Shown here one piece after another: positions 1 to 10,897 of a DNA stretch of 64,000 bases. The notes below the pieces were generated by a model. It saw only the letters and a list, made by a program, of their open reading frames with translations. It searched no databases and was not told where the DNA came from. A program made the position numbers and the translations under genes. The first letter of the stretch is position 1. Every line of letters begins with the position of its first letter. The DNA comes from Gemmobacter caeni (GTDB lineage Bacteria; Pseudomonadota; Alphaproteobacteria; Rhodobacterales; Rhodobacteraceae): NCBI RefSeq assembly GCF_003054195.1, contig NZ_QBKP01000013.1, forward strand, positions 61,485-125,484. Reading direction: 5' to 3'.

Positions 1-155
1 AGGCCGGCACAGGTTGGCCACGTTCCCGGCCCGCTCTCACATCTGCTGCCCTTGGCGAGGCCTCGCGCGAAAGAAGATCCTTCTCCTGAAACGGCAAACT
101 TTGGAATCCAAATACACGATTAACTTGGTAGTCTTTCAGGGCAAGGAGATCCGAG

Positions 156-464
156 ATGATCAGAACACTCCTCGTCCCCGGCCTCGACGGCTCCCCCGCC
201 CCGCATTGGCAGCATTGGTGGGCCGCCACCGATCCGACTGCAAAGATCGTGGAACAGCACTCATGGTCTGAGCCCACGCCCGAAGCCTGGCTCACGGAGA
301 TCGCCGCAGCGACGATGATTCACCCGGGCTCGGTGCTTGTCGGCCATTCCCTTGGCGCGATCGCGATCGCAAGGCTTCTCTCCTCTTGGCCACAAATCAA
401 CGTCGCGGGGGCTCTGATGGTCGCCCCGGCGGAACCGTCGAGGTGCAGCCGCATTGCGTCCTTC
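156..464 (+). pseudogene. Truncated RBBP9/YdeN-like serine hydrolase
   Basis: The start follows a good AAGGAG ribosome site. The N-terminus reads TLLVPGLDGS and is followed by a Gly-His-Ser-Leu-Gly nucleophile elbow at about residue 65, both typical of small RBBP9/YdeN alpha/beta hydrolases. The family is usually about 170-190 residues, with the catalytic Asp and His in the C-terminal half. Here homology stops after about 98 residues, at the left end of an ISL3-like element, and reading runs into the element to a stop near 491. The missing half is not recognisable beyond the element. The protein is therefore almost certainly inactive. The substrate is unknown. Confidence 0.7.
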
Positions 465-510
465 GGTTCGTGTCGCGTTGCCGTTAAATAGGGTCATCCT
501 CAATTTGTGT
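465..510. repeat. Left inverted repeat of the ISL3-like element
   Basis: Positions 491-510 match 2162-2181 perfectly in reverse complement, and the similarity continues outward for about 26 further bases with a few mismatches. This long subterminal match defines the element's left end. Confidence 0.75.
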
Positions 511-2119
511 GGTGCAGAGGGAGCATTCGGGCCCTGAGCAAGTTCGGGCCGGCTCGCCCATACATCGCGCGCTTCAAGGTCTTCAATCGGTTGATCTGGC
601 CTTCGGCTTGACCATTGCTCCACTCCATTTCGATCGCATTCCTGACCGCATCAATGTCTCTGTTCAAGGTTCGGGCGAACCGCACGATGGGCGCTAGGTC
701 CGTTTCGATCGCATCGTCGATCCAGGCGGGCAGCGGGTCTGCTTTTCGACCACGCAAGATGCCATTGAAACGCATGGCGAGGCGCCGCATTGTTGTGAAG
801 GCAGGCGAGCCTTCCTTGAGAACTTCGACTTTTCTCGCCTGCTCCAAGGTAAATCTTCCTCTTGGTTTGATGCAGAGTGCGGCCGCGATAACCGGGGAAA
901 TCGCGTGCCCCGTTTCCGGGTCCCGGACCGGTGCAAGGACCTGATCTTCCTTGGTGGGTCCCTCCTGTTCCTCTTTTTCGGCTCTGCGCCATCCGGCCAA
1001 GAGCCGCTGCAAGTTTGACAGGCTGCCCTCATAACCACGTTCTTGGATCAAAGGGAGCAGCGCATTGCCGCTGCGAATACCGTTCTCCCAGCGTTGCTTC
1101 AGGTACTCTTCAAAATACCATGCGGAGGAGCGCTTGAGGACGGCGCGCTTTCGGTCAGGTGGCGTTTCGAACTGCAGCCATTTCGCGACGCTACGCCGGG
1201 GAAACCCCGTTCGCCGTCCGATCTCGCTGCACGTCAGCCCTTGCTGCCTAAGTACCGAAATGGTCTTGAAAATCTCTTCTCGGGATTTGCGATGGGCAAG
1301 ACGTGATTTCAGAAGGTTCTGAGCTGTGCTGATGTTGTCTGCATCGGAGAGCAAGGCCCTTCCAGTTGCACGACCGTGCAGGTTCATTTGCTCCTCGATT
1401 GCCATGCGAAGGTTCTGCACGATATGAAACCGGTCGGCGACCTGTTCCGCCTGCGGCGCTCCTTGTCGGGCGGCTGGGGCGTAGAGACCGCAGCGATCCC
1501 GGCTTATGACTTCCACCTCAGGATGACGCCTTAGCCAGTCGGTGCATGTGACGACATCACGATCTTCGAGAACATCGATGACAGCGCGACGCTCGAGGTC
1601 GATGATGATCGTCCCGTAGTTCTGCGACTTTCGCCAACTCCAATCATCGATCCCGATGATCCGTGCGCGTGGTGGAACAACTTGAGCTGCGCGTAGCAAC
1701 TGTCGGAGAATAGTATCGTCACTGACCCGGATACCCAGTCGCCGCAAGAGCCGTTCAGCTGGGGTGCCGCCAGCGGCGTGCGCCATATGGCCTAAGAGTT
1801 GTGCCTGTCGCGACGTCCGGCGCGCATAAGGGGTCGCCACCGCCCCCTCGCGATCGGAGAACGTGCGGCGGCGGCAATCCGAGTTCAAACATCGCCATCG
1901 ACAAACCCTGAGCTCGATCCAAACCGCTTGGCCCTGAGCAGGAAAATCCTCGATCCGCCGGCGCCGCCAACCATGTCGTTGTCTTGAGGACGTCCCGCAC
2001 TCAGGGCAGGTGCCATTCGGAGCCAGTCTGCCAGATACGACCCATGCACCCGTCTCAGACTGGCGGACCTCACCAACCTCGACGCTGGCGGTTGGAGCCC
2101 AATGCTTGTTCGATACCAC
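500..2119 (-). CDS. ISL3-family transposase
   Basis: A 539-residue transposase starting at GTG. The N-terminus has a Cys-x2-Cys zinc-finger pair (CPECG, then CLNSDC), as in ISL3 enzymes. The DDE nuclease follows: first Asp in IGIDDWSWRK (about residue 157), second in ISRDRCGLY, and the Glu in the closing segment NGQAEGQINRLKTLKR. It ends with the MYGRAG-type motif usual for the family. It appears intact, and its stop lies inside the element end. Function follows from the family. Confidence 0.92.
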   Translation of the reverse strand: MVSNKHWAPTASVEVGEVRQSETGAWVVSGRLAPNGTCPECGTSSRQRHGWRRRRIEDFPAQGQAVWIELRVCRWRCLNSDCRRRTFSDREGAVATPYARRTSRQAQLLGHMAHAAGGTPAERLLRRLGIRVSDDTILRQLLRAAQVVPPRARIIGIDDWSWRKSQNYGTIIIDLERRAVIDVLEDRDVVTCTDWLRRHPEVEVISRDRCGLYAPAARQGAPQAEQVADRFHIVQNLRMAIEEQMNLHGRATGRALLSDADNISTAQNLLKSRLAHRKSREEIFKTISVLRQQGLTCSEIGRRTGFPRRSVAKWLQFETPPDRKRAVLKRSSAWYFEEYLKQRWENGIRSGNALLPLIQERGYEGSLSNLQRLLAGWRRAEKEEQEGPTKEDQVLAPVRDPETGHAISPVIAAALCIKPRGRFTLEQARKVEVLKEGSPAFTTMRRLAMRFNGILRGRKADPLPAWIDDAIETDLAPIVRFARTLNRDIDAVRNAIEMEWSNGQAEGQINRLKTLKRAMYGRAGPNLLRARMLPLHHTN

Positions 2120-2207
2120 GGCCTGATCCCTTCAATCTGTGAAACTCGGTCAGATCGTGACACACAAATTGAGGATGACCCCATTTAAGGGCTACGCGAC
2201 AGCCGCC

Positions 2208-3061
2208 GTCCTACCCGCCGCTGCCTATCCGGTCGACTGCGCGATTTTGCTCTGTCTCGCAGGGGGCTGGCCGGCCTCTGCCGAATGCGCCCACGCGCGG
2301 GCGGTCTTCATCCGGCGCATCACACCCTGGCCTATCGAGCCGCCGCTGCAGATCTGGAACTGTCCAATGCGGGCGAGTTTCCATGGTGAGGCGAAACCGA
2401 TCGAGCGCCTGTTCGACATCGCTGTTCGCGGTGAACCGGTGCCGCTCATCTCGATCCCGGAAACACCGCTGGCGCTTAAGCTTGTCCAGGATCGGGCGGA
2501 TGTCGACATCTCCGATCCGGCGTTTGACTTCGTCCGTTCGATCCGCGTGTTCGAGATCACGTACCAACAACGAAGGAACCGGGATGGCGACTGCAACAGC
2601 TGGGGCAGCGTCTACATGGGCACCTATGGCGCTCAGGGCGACTACAGCCGTCGCCGGAGCAGTGTTTCTGCTGTTCCAGCTGCGTCAGATCTCGCTGTGC
2701 CGGCGGACTGCCGCGACTATCGGCACCGGTCAGTCTTTGTCGAGTGGCGTGACTATGAAGGAAGCTACGGCCATGAGGAGGTTCACTACTGAGGAAATGA
2801 AGGACCGCATCCCCCCGAACGATCGAAAGACGCAACCTCCAGAAACAGAAACGACGCCAGACCGTAGGCCCGACGCCGCACTGATTTCCTCGTGGTAGCG
2901 GGAAACGATCGCGAGCATATCGACCACGATTGGGTGTGCCTGGACGGGCCGCTACAAGCAGCGTGAGGGTGGGATGGCAGAGTTCACTCTTGCGGTGCAT
3001 CTGGCAAGATAGAAGGAGCGCTCGGGTATCATCTCATCCCATTCCTTGCCAGTCTTCTGGA
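2208..3061. other. Debris region without a supportable gene
   Basis: This stretch between the insertion element and the exporter gene holds several overlapping open frames on both strands. None has a recognisable domain, a good ribosome site or clear codon bias over its full length. A plus-strand frame from 2139 to 2792 has GC-rich third positions around 2400-2560, but its first 20 codons lie inside the insertion element, so it could only be a chimera or a remnant of an interrupted gene. I see no continuation of the hydrolase here. Confidence 0.5.
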
Positions 3062-3964
3062 TCACGTCGCAGGAGTTTCACTCTGACTATCTGAGGTTCC
3101 CAAAATCGGACGCGCAGTAGGTATCAAGGTGATCACCAATCCGAAAAGTACGAGTATCGAGCCCATGAGGAACCCGGATGTCAGGGTCTCATCAAAGAAG
3201 GTCACTCCGATGAACATGCCGAGCAGCGGCATCAAGAGCGCAAATGGGGCAACCTGATCCATACGGTTGCGTTCCAGCAACCAGTACCAGATCAGATAGG
3301 CCGCCACGAAGGACCCGAAGCCAAGTAGTGCCACTCCAAACCATTCGTAGGCCGAACCCGTCGCCAGAAGATGGAGATGGTTCCGCTCAACGGCAAACGA
3401 CACGATCAGCAACTGGGGCGTCGCCATCAGGGACGTCACCCCGATCAGCTGCCTGGTATCATCGCGTGAGTACCGCCGTATCAGTGCTTGGCCGAGGCCC
3501 CAACTGGCGGTTCCCGAAAGTATCAGCAACAGCCCGGACAGGCTGCTGCCAGAACCCGGCGACCCGAGGACCACAGCAATCCCGAGGATTGAGACGGCGA
3601 CGCCGATCATTCGGAAGGGGCTGAGCTTCTCGAGACCGAAGAGAGACGCAGCAATAATTGCGAAGGGTACCTGTGCCTGAACGACCAGATTGGCCAACGA
3701 CGTATCAACCAGCGCCACCCCCGAGAAGATAAGGGCACTTTGCAGGCCGCACCCCAGGACAGAGATGAGGATGAGCCAGCGCCAAGGGGTCAGGATGGGA
3801 GAACCAGGCCGAAAAAGAGTTGTACCAGCAATGGCATACATCATCGCCGTCGTGAACAAAGGCTGAAAGTGAACCAGCGCTCCTTTTCCGAAAGAATAAC
3901 CGGCTGCCCAAAGCAAAGGCGGCAGGACGGCAATCAGAATGTGAACTGGTTTCAATTGCAGCAA
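3062..3964 (-). CDS. EamA (DMT superfamily) transporter
   Basis: A 300-residue inner-membrane protein with about ten hydrophobic segments arranged as two EamA repeats of five helices each. It begins with the family-typical PLLWAAGYSFGKGAL, and the second repeat starts near residue 150 (LILSGTASWGLGQAL). Members export amino acids, metabolites or drugs; the substrate cannot be told from sequence. It is transcribed alone, away from the insertion element. The downstream catabolic operon runs toward it on the same strand, 153 bp away, so cotranscription is possible but not evident. Confidence 0.85.
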   Translation of the reverse strand: MLQLKPVHILIAVLPPLLWAAGYSFGKGALVHFQPLFTTAMMYAIAGTTLFRPGSPILTPWRWLILISVLGCGLQSALIFSGVALVDTSLANLVVQAQVPFAIIAASLFGLEKLSPFRMIGVAVSILGIAVVLGSPGSGSSLSGLLLILSGTASWGLGQALIRRYSRDDTRQLIGVTSLMATPQLLIVSFAVERNHLHLLATGSAYEWFGVALLGFGSFVAAYLIWYWLLERNRMDQVAPFALLMPLLGMFIGVTFFDETLTSGFLMGSILVLFGLVITLIPTARPILGTSDSQSETPAT

Positions 3965-4117
3965 CTCACGGACAGGACCACATTTGGAAGATAGCCCGGC
4001 GCATTGATCTGGATCGCCTGATCGCGACAGCTTTGATCGAAAGCTGGCGGTGCCGGAAATGCGGGATGATCGGCCGGGGCGGCAATCGGGTCGTATCAGG
4101 CCGGGCGCCGGCCGCGT

Positions 4118-5173
4118 CTAGCCCTGGACCGCCCGCGAGAGCATTCCGAACAGATCGCGCGGATCGTCGGGGTCCGCGATGATGTCAAGCCGCTGGAACA
4201 GGTCGGTCCCTTCCAGCCGGTCGCGGATATAGCAGAGCGCCGAGAAATCCTCGATGGCAAAGCCCACACCGTCGAACAGCGTGATCTGGCGGTCCGAAGT
4301 GCGGCCGGGCGCGGTGCCGGCGATGACTTGCCACATCTCGGTGACGGGGAAGTCCTCGGGCATCTGCTGGATCTCGCCCTCGATCCGGGTTTGCGGGGTG
4401 TATTCCACGAAGACATCGGACCGGCGCAAGATGTCGCCGTGCAACTCTGTCTTGCCGGGGCAGTCGCCGCCTATGGCGTTGATGTGGACACCGGCCCCCA
4501 CCATGTTGTCAGTCAGGATCGTGGCATACTGCTTGTCTGCGGTACAGGTGGTGACGATCTGCGCCCCTTCGATGGCCTCTTGCGCGGTCTTGCAGGCGGT
4601 CAACCCGATGCCCCGATCAGACAAGTTCCGCATCAGTTTGGCCGTCGCGGCGGGGTCGATGTCGTAGAGCCGCAGCTCGCTGATCCCGCAGATTGCGCGC
4701 ATCGCAAGGGCCTGAAACTCGGATTGCGCGCCATTGCCGATCATCGCCATGGTCGTGGCGCCTTTGGGCGCCAGATGGCGCGCGACCATGGCGCTTGTCG
4801 CGGCGGTGCGCAGCGCCGTCAACAGCGTCATTTCGGTCAAGAGTTCAGGATAGCCGGTGTCGACACGCGCCAGAAGGCCGAAGGCGGTGACCGTCTGCAA
4901 GCCCGATTTCGTGTTCTTCGGGTGGCCGTTCACATATTTGAAACCGTAGCTGACCCCATCCGATGTCGGCATCAGCTCGATCACACCTTCGGCCGAATGG
5001 CTGGCCACGCGCGGCGTCTTGTCGAACAGGGTCCAGCGGCGGAAGTCGTCCTCGATATAGCGGGCAAGGTCGCGCAGCGCGGTCTCGACGCCGATGCTGT
5101 TGACCAGCCGCATCATGTTTTCCACGCTGACAAAGCGAATGAAGGCAAGGTCCGAGGGTTTGGGGGCGGTCAT
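4118..5173 (-). CDS. Ornithine cyclodeaminase
   Basis: Converts ornithine to proline and ammonia with bound NAD. At 351 residues it has the length of bacterial ornithine cyclodeaminases (about 350). It carries the substrate segment around Lys79 ([11 protein letters not shown]), the dinucleotide motif [11 protein letters not shown] at residues 144-154, and the late acidic segment [11 protein letters not shown] that supplies the active-site Asp. It starts 9 bp after the arginase stop, so the two products act in sequence: arginine to ornithine to proline. The same arginase/cyclodeaminase pair ends the nopaline pathway of Ti plasmids. mu-Crystallin/alanine dehydrogenase relatives are less likely given the length and context. 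Confidence 0.9.
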   Translation of the reverse strand: MTAPKPSDLAFIRFVSVENMMRLVNSIGVETALRDLARYIEDDFRRWTLFDKTPRVASHSAEGVIELMPTSDGVSYGFKYVNGHPKNTKSGLQTVTAFGLLARVDTGYPELLTEMTLLTALRTAATSAMVARHLAPKGATTMAMIGNGAQSEFQALAMRAICGISELRLYDIDPAATAKLMRNLSDRGIGLTACKTAQEAIEGAQIVTTCTADKQYATILTDNMVGAGVHINAIGGDCPGKTELHGDILRRSDVFVEYTPQTRIEGEIQQMPEDFPVTEMWQVIAGTAPGRTSDRQITLFDGVGFAIEDFSALCYIRDRLEGTDLFQRLDIIADPDDPRDLFGMLSRAVQG

Positions 5174-5182
5174 GGCGGTCCT

Positions 5183-6109
5183 TCAGGAATGGCTGCGGGT
5201 GGGCCGGTCAAAGACGCAGCGGCCGAACAGCGAGGCGGTCAGATCGACCATCAGAGCGGCGGTTCGCCCGCGATCGTCGAGAAACGGGTTCAGTTCCACA
5301 AGGTCCAGCGAGGTGACAAGCCCGCTGTCGTGCAGCATCTCCATCGCCAGATGCGCCTCGCGGAAGGTGGCGCCGCCCGGCACGGTGGTGCCGACGGCGG
5401 GCGCGATGGCGGGGTCGAGGAAATCGACATCCAGCGACAGGTGCAGCATGCCGTTCGCGGCCCTCACTGCGGCGATGAACTCGGCCAGCGGGGCGGCGAT
5501 GCCGCGTTCGTCGATCTGGCGCATGTCGATGGCACGCATGCCCGCCGACTGAATCGCCGCGCGTTCCGGCCCGTCGACCGAGCGCAGGCCGATGAAGCAG
5601 ATGTTTCGCGGCGGCACCGGATTCGCCATCGGCGGAAACCCGTCAAAGCCGGGCTGCCCGGTGACATAGCCGATGGGCGTGCCGTGCAGGTTGCCCGAGG
5701 CCGAGGTGGCCGGGCTGTGGATGTCGGGATGGGCATCCAGCCACAGGACGAACAGCGGTCGGCCTTTCGCCGCGGCGTGATCGGCCACGCCCGCCACGGT
5801 GCCCAGCGACAGCGCATGATCGCCGCCGAGGAAGATCGGAAAGCCGGTGGCCATCGCGTCACGGGCAGCATTCGACAGAAGCCTCGTCCATTCGATGTTT
5901 TCGGACCGGGCATGGACCTGCCCGGCGGGCGCGGGCGGCGGCGCCTTGGGGCCGGGCACGTCGCCCCGGTCCTCGACCCGCCAGCCAAGATCGGCCAGCG
6001 TCTCGGCAAGGCCCGCGACGCGATAGGCTTCTGGCCCCATCGAACAGCCGCGGCGGCGCTTGCCGCAATCAAGCGGCGCGCCGATCAGGATGCAGGTGCC
6101 GCCGCTCAT
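5183..6109 (-). CDS. Arginase
   Basis: Hydrolyses arginine to ornithine and urea with a binuclear Mn centre. It is 308 residues long, normal for the family. Metal motifs are present in order: GGDHAL (His98), LDAHPDIH (about residues 124-131) and SLDVDFLDP (about 225-233), plus the late Glu segment [11 protein letters not shown]. The start codon overlaps the stop of the preceding RidA gene (ATGA), and the cyclodeaminase follows directly. It is probably cytoplasmic and acts on the arginine released by the upstream dehydrogenase. Agmatinase is possible but less likely beside ornithine cyclodeaminase. Confidence 0.9.
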   Translation of the reverse strand: MSGGTCILIGAPLDCGKRRRGCSMGPEAYRVAGLAETLADLGWRVEDRGDVPGPKAPPPAPAGQVHARSENIEWTRLLSNAARDAMATGFPIFLGGDHALSLGTVAGVADHAAAKGRPLFVLWLDAHPDIHSPATSASGNLHGTPIGYVTGQPGFDGFPPMANPVPPRNICFIGLRSVDGPERAAIQSAGMRAIDMRQIDERGIAAPLAEFIAAVRAANGMLHLSLDVDFLDPAIAPAVGTTVPGGATFREAHLAMEMLHDSGLVTSLDLVELNPFLDDRGRTAALMVDLTASLFGRCVFDRPTRSHS

Positions 6110-6450
6110 GCCGACACCGCCGCCGTCACGATCACCTCGACCAGCAGGTCCGATCCGGCCAGCCGCGCCTCACCGCAGGCCCGTGCAGGGGCGCAGCCTT
6201 CGGGCATCCACTCGTCCCACACCGCATTCATCGCGTCATAGTCGGCCATATGGGCAAGCCAGATCGTCGCTTGCAGGATGTCGCGGCGCGAGGATCCGGC
6301 TTCGGTCAGCAAGGCATCGACGCGGGACAGGCAGTCGCGGGTCTGCTCGGCCACGGTGGCGCCTGCGCCGACCTGTCCGCACAGCCAGATTGTGCCGTTG
6401 TGGCGGACGATGCGGCTCATCCGGGCGGTGGTGTGGAAACGCTCGATCAT
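6106..6450 (-). CDS. RidA family enamine/imine deaminase-like protein
   Basis: A 114-residue YjgF/YER057c/UK114 fold protein. RidA proteins hydrolyse reactive enamines and imines made by PLP enzymes or by flavin oxidation of amino acids. An imine intermediate is expected from the flavin dehydrogenase in this operon, which fits its presence. The core [21 protein letters not shown] and an APARA arginine segment are seen. The start is the ATG overlapping the permease stop (ATGA); reading further upstream would run inside the permease gene. It is clearly related to the RidA at 20761-21120. Confidence 0.85.
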   Translation of the reverse strand: MIERFHTTARMSRIVRHNGTIWLCGQVGAGATVAEQTRDCLSRVDALLTEAGSSRRDILQATIWLAHMADYDAMNAVWDEWMPEGCAPARACGEARLAGSDLLVEVIVTAAVSA

Positions 6451-7208
6451 TTGATCCCCATGGGTGGTGCGACGGCGGCGGCGGCGGGTTCGCGGCGGCG
6501 TTCCAGATGGCGCAGATAGCGCCGCTCCAGCCAACGGAAGACCCGGGTGATGGCAAAGACGATGATGAAGTAGAGGACGGCCGCGGTGATCAGCCCCTCA
6601 TAGGCCAGGTAGTAGCGCCCGTTCAGCCAGCGGCCGACGCCAAGTATGTCCTGCAGGGTGATGGTACTGGCCACGACCGAGCCGTGCAGCATGAAGATCA
6701 CCTCATTGGAGTAGGCAGGAATGGCGCGGCGAAAGGCCGACGGCAGGATGATGCGGCGCAAGCGTCCGCAGTAGGAATGGCCGGTGGCGATCGCCGCCTC
6801 GACCTCGCCTGCGGGCGTATCGACGATGGCGCCGCGCAACAGCTCGGTCGAATAGGCGGCGGTGTTCAGGGTGAAGGCAATCAGCGCGCACCACCAGGCC
6901 TGCGACAGTACGGGATCCCACAGCCACGAGTCGCGGATGAAGGCAAATTGGCCCGCGCCGTAATAAAGCAGATAGGTCTGCACCAACAGCGGCGTGCCGC
7001 GAAAGACATAGGTATAGGTCCAGACCAGCGGGTTCAGCACCCGGTGTCGCGACGCACGGGCAATGGCCAGCGGCACGGCAAGCGCGGCGCCAAGCGCCAG
7101 CGACAGGAAGGTCAGGCCCAGCGTCACCCGCACGCCGACCAGGAAACGGTCGAAATTCTGGGCGATCAGCGGCAGGTCCAGCGGGAACCAGTTCAGAAAG
7201 GTTTCCAT
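6447..7208 (-). CDS. Polar amino acid ABC importer, permease (OccM/NocM/HisM-like)
   Basis: A 253-residue inner-membrane subunit with about five helices and the cytoplasmic coupling loop [29 protein letters not shown] (EAA-type loop, about residues 140-167). It pairs with the permease immediately upstream to form the heterodimeric channel of a His/Arg/opine-type importer. Start and stop are tightly coupled to the neighbours, 3 bp after one gene and overlapping the next by 4 bp. The Ala/Pro-rich tail is unusual but short. Confidence 0.88.
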   Translation of the reverse strand: METFLNWFPLDLPLIAQNFDRFLVGVRVTLGLTFLSLALGAALAVPLAIARASRHRVLNPLVWTYTYVFRGTPLLVQTYLLYYGAGQFAFIRDSWLWDPVLSQAWWCALIAFTLNTAAYSTELLRGAIVDTPAGEVEAAIATGHSYCGRLRRIILPSAFRRAIPAYSNEVIFMLHGSVVASTITLQDILGVGRWLNGRYYLAYEGLITAAVLYFIIVFAITRVFRWLERRYLRHLERRREPAAAAVAPPMGIK

Positions 7209-7211
7209 CGC

Positions 7212-7901
7212 TCAGGCCCTTTGCACGCCGCGGCTGTAGCGCCGTTCCAGTGCACGCAGGCCCAGGTCCGACAGCGCCGTCAGGCCAAGATAGATCACGA
7301 AGGCCGCCGCCATGAAGGTGAACAGCGCGTCAGTCGACCGGCCCGCCGCAAAGGCGTTGTAGACCAGATCCTGCAAGCCGATGACCGAGACCAGCGCCGT
7401 CGTCTTCAGCTGCACCAGCCAGTTGTTGCCGAAACCGGGCAGGGCATAGCGCACCATCTGCGGCCAGACGATGCGGCGGAACAGAAGCGGGCGCGACATG
7501 CCGATGCTGATTCCGGCTTCGATCTGGCCTCGCGGGATGGCAAGGATCGCACCGCGGAAGGTTTCGGTGAAGTAGGCGCCGAAGATCACGCCGATGGTCA
7601 GGGCGCCGGCGGCGAACTGGCTGACCTCGAGATAATCCCAGAGGCCGGTGGCAGCGCCGATGGCGTTCAGCGTGACCTGCCCGCCGAAGAAGACCAGCAT
7701 GATCAGCACAAGGTCCGGCACGCCGCGCACCAGCGTCGTATAGGCGCCGGCCAGCGCCCTTGCGGTGCGGTTGGCCGATAGTTTCGCCCAGGCGCCGATC
7801 AGCCCCAGAGCCACCGAAAAGAACAGCGAGGCCAGCGCAATCTGAACCGTTGTCACCAGCCCGGCCCAAAGCTGTGATCGGTATTCGATAAGAAGATCCA
7901 T
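7212..7901 (-). CDS. Polar amino acid ABC importer, permease (OccQ/NocQ/HisQ-like)
   Basis: A 229-residue inner-membrane subunit with the EAA loop EAGISIGMSRPLLFRRIVWP near residues 128-147 and the LVRGVPDL segment typical of HisQ/ArtQ permeases. I chose the ATG at 7901, preceded by GAGGT at a good distance, over an in-frame GTG four codons earlier. It works with the adjacent permease, the ATPase and the binding protein. A strong hairpin separates it from the binding-protein gene. Confidence 0.87.
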   Translation of the reverse strand: MDLLIEYRSQLWAGLVTTVQIALASLFFSVALGLIGAWAKLSANRTARALAGAYTTLVRGVPDLVLIMLVFFGGQVTLNAIGAATGLWDYLEVSQFAAGALTIGVIFGAYFTETFRGAILAIPRGQIEAGISIGMSRPLLFRRIVWPQMVRYALPGFGNNWLVQLKTTALVSVIGLQDLVYNAFAAGRSTDALFTFMAAAFVIYLGLTALSDLGLRALERRYSRGVQRA

Positions 7902-7921
7902 GCCTGACCTCACGCAAAGGC

Positions 7922-7944
7922 CGGGGGCGCGGGATGCGCCCCCG
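7922..7944 (-). terminator. Intercistronic hairpin after the binding-protein gene
   Basis: CGGGGGCGC and GCGCCCCCG form a perfect 9-bp stem around a 5-base loop, in the gap between the binding-protein gene and the permease genes. There is no T-run. Such hairpins usually stabilise the upstream message or attenuate, giving more binding protein than permease. That role is inferred. Confidence 0.65.
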
Positions 7945-7952
7945 GGGTCCGG

Positions 7953-8735
7953 TTACATCCCGTCGGGACGGCCGCCGTAGATGTCGAAGGGGAAATACTT
8001 GTCGTTGACGGTCTTGTAGGTGCCGTTGTCGCGGATCGCGGTGATCGCCGCGCTGAAGGCGTCGCGCAGTTCTTCCTCACCCTGGCGCACGGCAATGCCC
8101 ACGCCTTCGCCATAGCAATCGACATCGGTATGATCGCCGGCAAGGAAGGCAAAATCCGCGCCCTCGGGTTTGGACAGGAAGCTTTCCTGCGAGATCAGCG
8201 AATCCGACAGTTGCGCGTCGATCCGGCCAAGGGCAAGGTCGCTGAACACTTCTTCCTGCGTGCCGTAAAGGACGATTTCCGCCTCGGGGAACATCTTTTC
8301 GGCATAGCACTGGTGGGTCGAGCCGCGCTGCACGCCCAGACGCTTGCCAGCCAGCCCTGTCGCCGTGCCTTCAAGGCCGGAGTCCTTCTTCGCCACCACC
8401 CGCGCCGGGGTCTTGTAATACTTCGCCGAAAAGTCGATCTGGCGCTTGCGTTCCTCGGTGATCGACATCGAGGCGACGATGGCGTCGAACTTCTTCGCCT
8501 TCAGCGCCGGGATCATCCCGTCCCAGTCCTGTTCGACCAGCTCGCAGTCGCGCTTCATCTCGGCGCACAGCGCCATGGCGATGTCGATGTCAAAGCCCGC
8601 AAGGCTGCCGTCCGCCTGCTTGAACGAGAAGGGCGGATAGGCGCCTTCGACGCCGATGCGCAGCTTGTCCTGCGCAAAGGCGCCGGTGGCAAGGGTCGCA
8701 AGGGTGGCTGCGGCGATGAGGGTCTTTCTGATCAT
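7953..8735 (-). CDS. Periplasmic opine/basic amino acid-binding protein
   Basis: A 260-residue solute-binding protein of the HisJ/ArtJ/OccT-NocT group (SBP_bac_3). A Sec signal peptide with cleavage near AFA-QDK (residue 21) is followed by LRIGVEGAYPPFSF, the family's opening strand, then GFDIDIAMALCAEM and DGMIPALKAKKFDAIVASM. The ligand is probably the arginine derivative oxidised by the linked dehydrogenase. It is delivered to the two permeases and the ATPase encoded on either side. Confidence 0.9.
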   Translation of the reverse strand: MIRKTLIAAATLATLATGAFAQDKLRIGVEGAYPPFSFKQADGSLAGFDIDIAMALCAEMKRDCELVEQDWDGMIPALKAKKFDAIVASMSITEERKRQIDFSAKYYKTPARVVAKKDSGLEGTATGLAGKRLGVQRGSTHQCYAEKMFPEAEIVLYGTQEEVFSDLALGRIDAQLSDSLISQESFLSKPEGADFAFLAGDHTDVDCYGEGVGIAVRQGEEELRDAFSAAITAIRDNGTYKTVNDKYFPFDIYGGRPDGM

Positions 8736-8756
8736 GGTGGTTCCTCCTCTGGGTGA

Positions 8757-9517
<761 letters not shown>

Positions 9518-9521
<4 letters not shown>

Positions 9522-10897
9522 GTGGTTTCCTCTGGCTGGGGACCGAGGGCTGCAATCTCGGCCAGGGTGACGGGCTTGACGGGGGTGCGGATGCGGCCCG
9601 GCCCGAGGGTGGACGCGGGGCGGTCGGTCGCTTCGGCGATCAGCCCGATGACGGTGGTCTCGCACATCCGGCCCTGACAGGGGCCCATTCCTGTGCGCAG
9701 GCTGGTGCGCATCAGGCGCAGGCCCTCGGCGCCGGTGCAGGCGGCCTTGCGGATGGAACCGGCGGTAACCTCCTCGCAGCGGCAGACGATGGTCTCGTCC
9801 GGCGGGGCTAGGAAGGCGGAGGGCACGGAATAAGCTGCATCGAGGAACGGCCGCAGGGAAAGCGCGCGCGACAAAGCGCGGCGGAGCGGAGCGGCCCGCC
9901 GGTCGCGCCCGGCTGCATCCAGCTTTCCGGCCTGGTGCAGGATCGCCAGCGCGGCCAGCGCGCCCTTTGCCCGCGCAGCCTCGGCGCCGCCGATCCCGCC
10001 GCCGTCGCCTGCAACGAACACATGGGGCTCGGACGACTGCCCCCAGGGGTCCAGCGTCGGCCGCCAGGCGCCTTGCTCCGCGTCATATTCATGCGCCAGA
10101 CCCATCGAGCGGGTCAGGTGGCTTTGCGGGATCACGCCCAGATGGGTCAGCAACAGGCCGCACGTCAGGCTGTGGCTCTGCTTTCCGGTGGTGAAGTCAA
10201 AGCGGATCCGGCCGTCCTCCGTCGTCTCTGCCCGGAAGTCGGCGGCGCCCCGATACCACGGGATGCCGGCCGCGCGGATGCGGGCGATCAGACCAAGGCC
10301 CTTGATCAGGGTCGGCAGGCCGAACAGCGCGCGCGGCAGTTTCGGCAGGGCATGGGTGATCGCCGTCGGCGTCTCGACCAGCGCGACCGGCGGCGCACCT
10401 GCCGCGATCATCTGCGCCGCGACCAGATAGAGCAGCGGCCCCGCCCCGGCGAGGATGGCCTCATCCGGCACCATACCCGACTGTTTCATCAGGATTTGCG
10501 CCGCACCTGCGGGCATCAGCCCCGGCAGGGTCCAGCCCGGAAAAGGCACGGGCCGCTCCTGCGCGCCGGTGGCGATCAGGACATGCGCGGCCGGGCTGAC
10601 ATGACTTTGCCCGTCGCGCAACCAGATCACGCCGCGCCTTGCGTCGATGCGCCAGACGGTTGCGCGGGGCTGATGCGTGATGCCGGGATGATCGAGGCCC
10701 TGCACCAGAGCGCCGCCGCGCGCGTAATCGGCCCCCAGCCAGCCGCGCCCCGCTACCGCGCCGACATTCCGGTAGATCTGCCCGCCCGCCCGCTCCTGTT
10801 CGTCCAGAAGCGTGACCGACAACCCGCCCTCCGCCGCCACCCGGGCCGCCGCCATCCCGGCTGGACCGGCGCCGATGATGACCAGATCGGCGCTCAT
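9518..10897 (-). CDS. Opine-type dehydrogenase, large FAD/[2Fe-2S] subunit (OoxA/NoxA/HcnB-like)
   Basis: A 459-residue protein. The N-terminal FAD motif is [17 protein letters not shown] second nucleotide-binding stretch lies in the middle ([16 protein letters not shown]) and an [13 protein letters not shown] segment near residue 310. The C-terminal Bfd-like [2Fe-2S] domain has the pattern CRC...C...C-x4-C ([16 protein letters not shown], then [10 protein letters not shown]). This architecture is that of the alpha subunits of octopine/nopaline oxidase, D-hydroxyproline dehydrogenase and cyanide synthase. Together with the small and beta subunits upstream it should oxidatively split an N-carboxyalkyl amino acid. 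Overlapping start and stop codons link it to both neighbours. Confidence 0.87.

Larger units (their letters stand above)
465..2207 (-). mobile_element. ISL3-family insertion sequence
   Basis: One transposase gene is bounded by long imperfect inverted repeats. The left arm (about 465-510) and the right arm (about 2162-2207) share a perfect 20-bp inner block starting GGGTCATCC, plus a largely matching outer block that begins GG and contains TGTCGCGT. The flanks CGTCCTTC (left) and CGTCCTAC (right, overlapping the outer end by one base) differ at one position and may be a decayed 8-bp target duplication, the size ISL3 elements make. The exact outer ends are uncertain by a few bases. The element truncates the hydrolase gene. 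Confidence 0.8.

Noticed and set aside
2139..2792. 217-codon plus-strand frame right of the ISL3 element
   Set aside because: Its start lies within the element's inverted repeat and no family is recognisable. Parts show coding-like third positions, so it is kept only as debris.
4328..6241. Very long open frame on the plus strand through the cyclodeaminase and arginase genes
   Set aside because: It is the antisense of two clearly recognised enzymes and is composed of His/Arg/Gly/Asp-rich shadow sequence with no domain.
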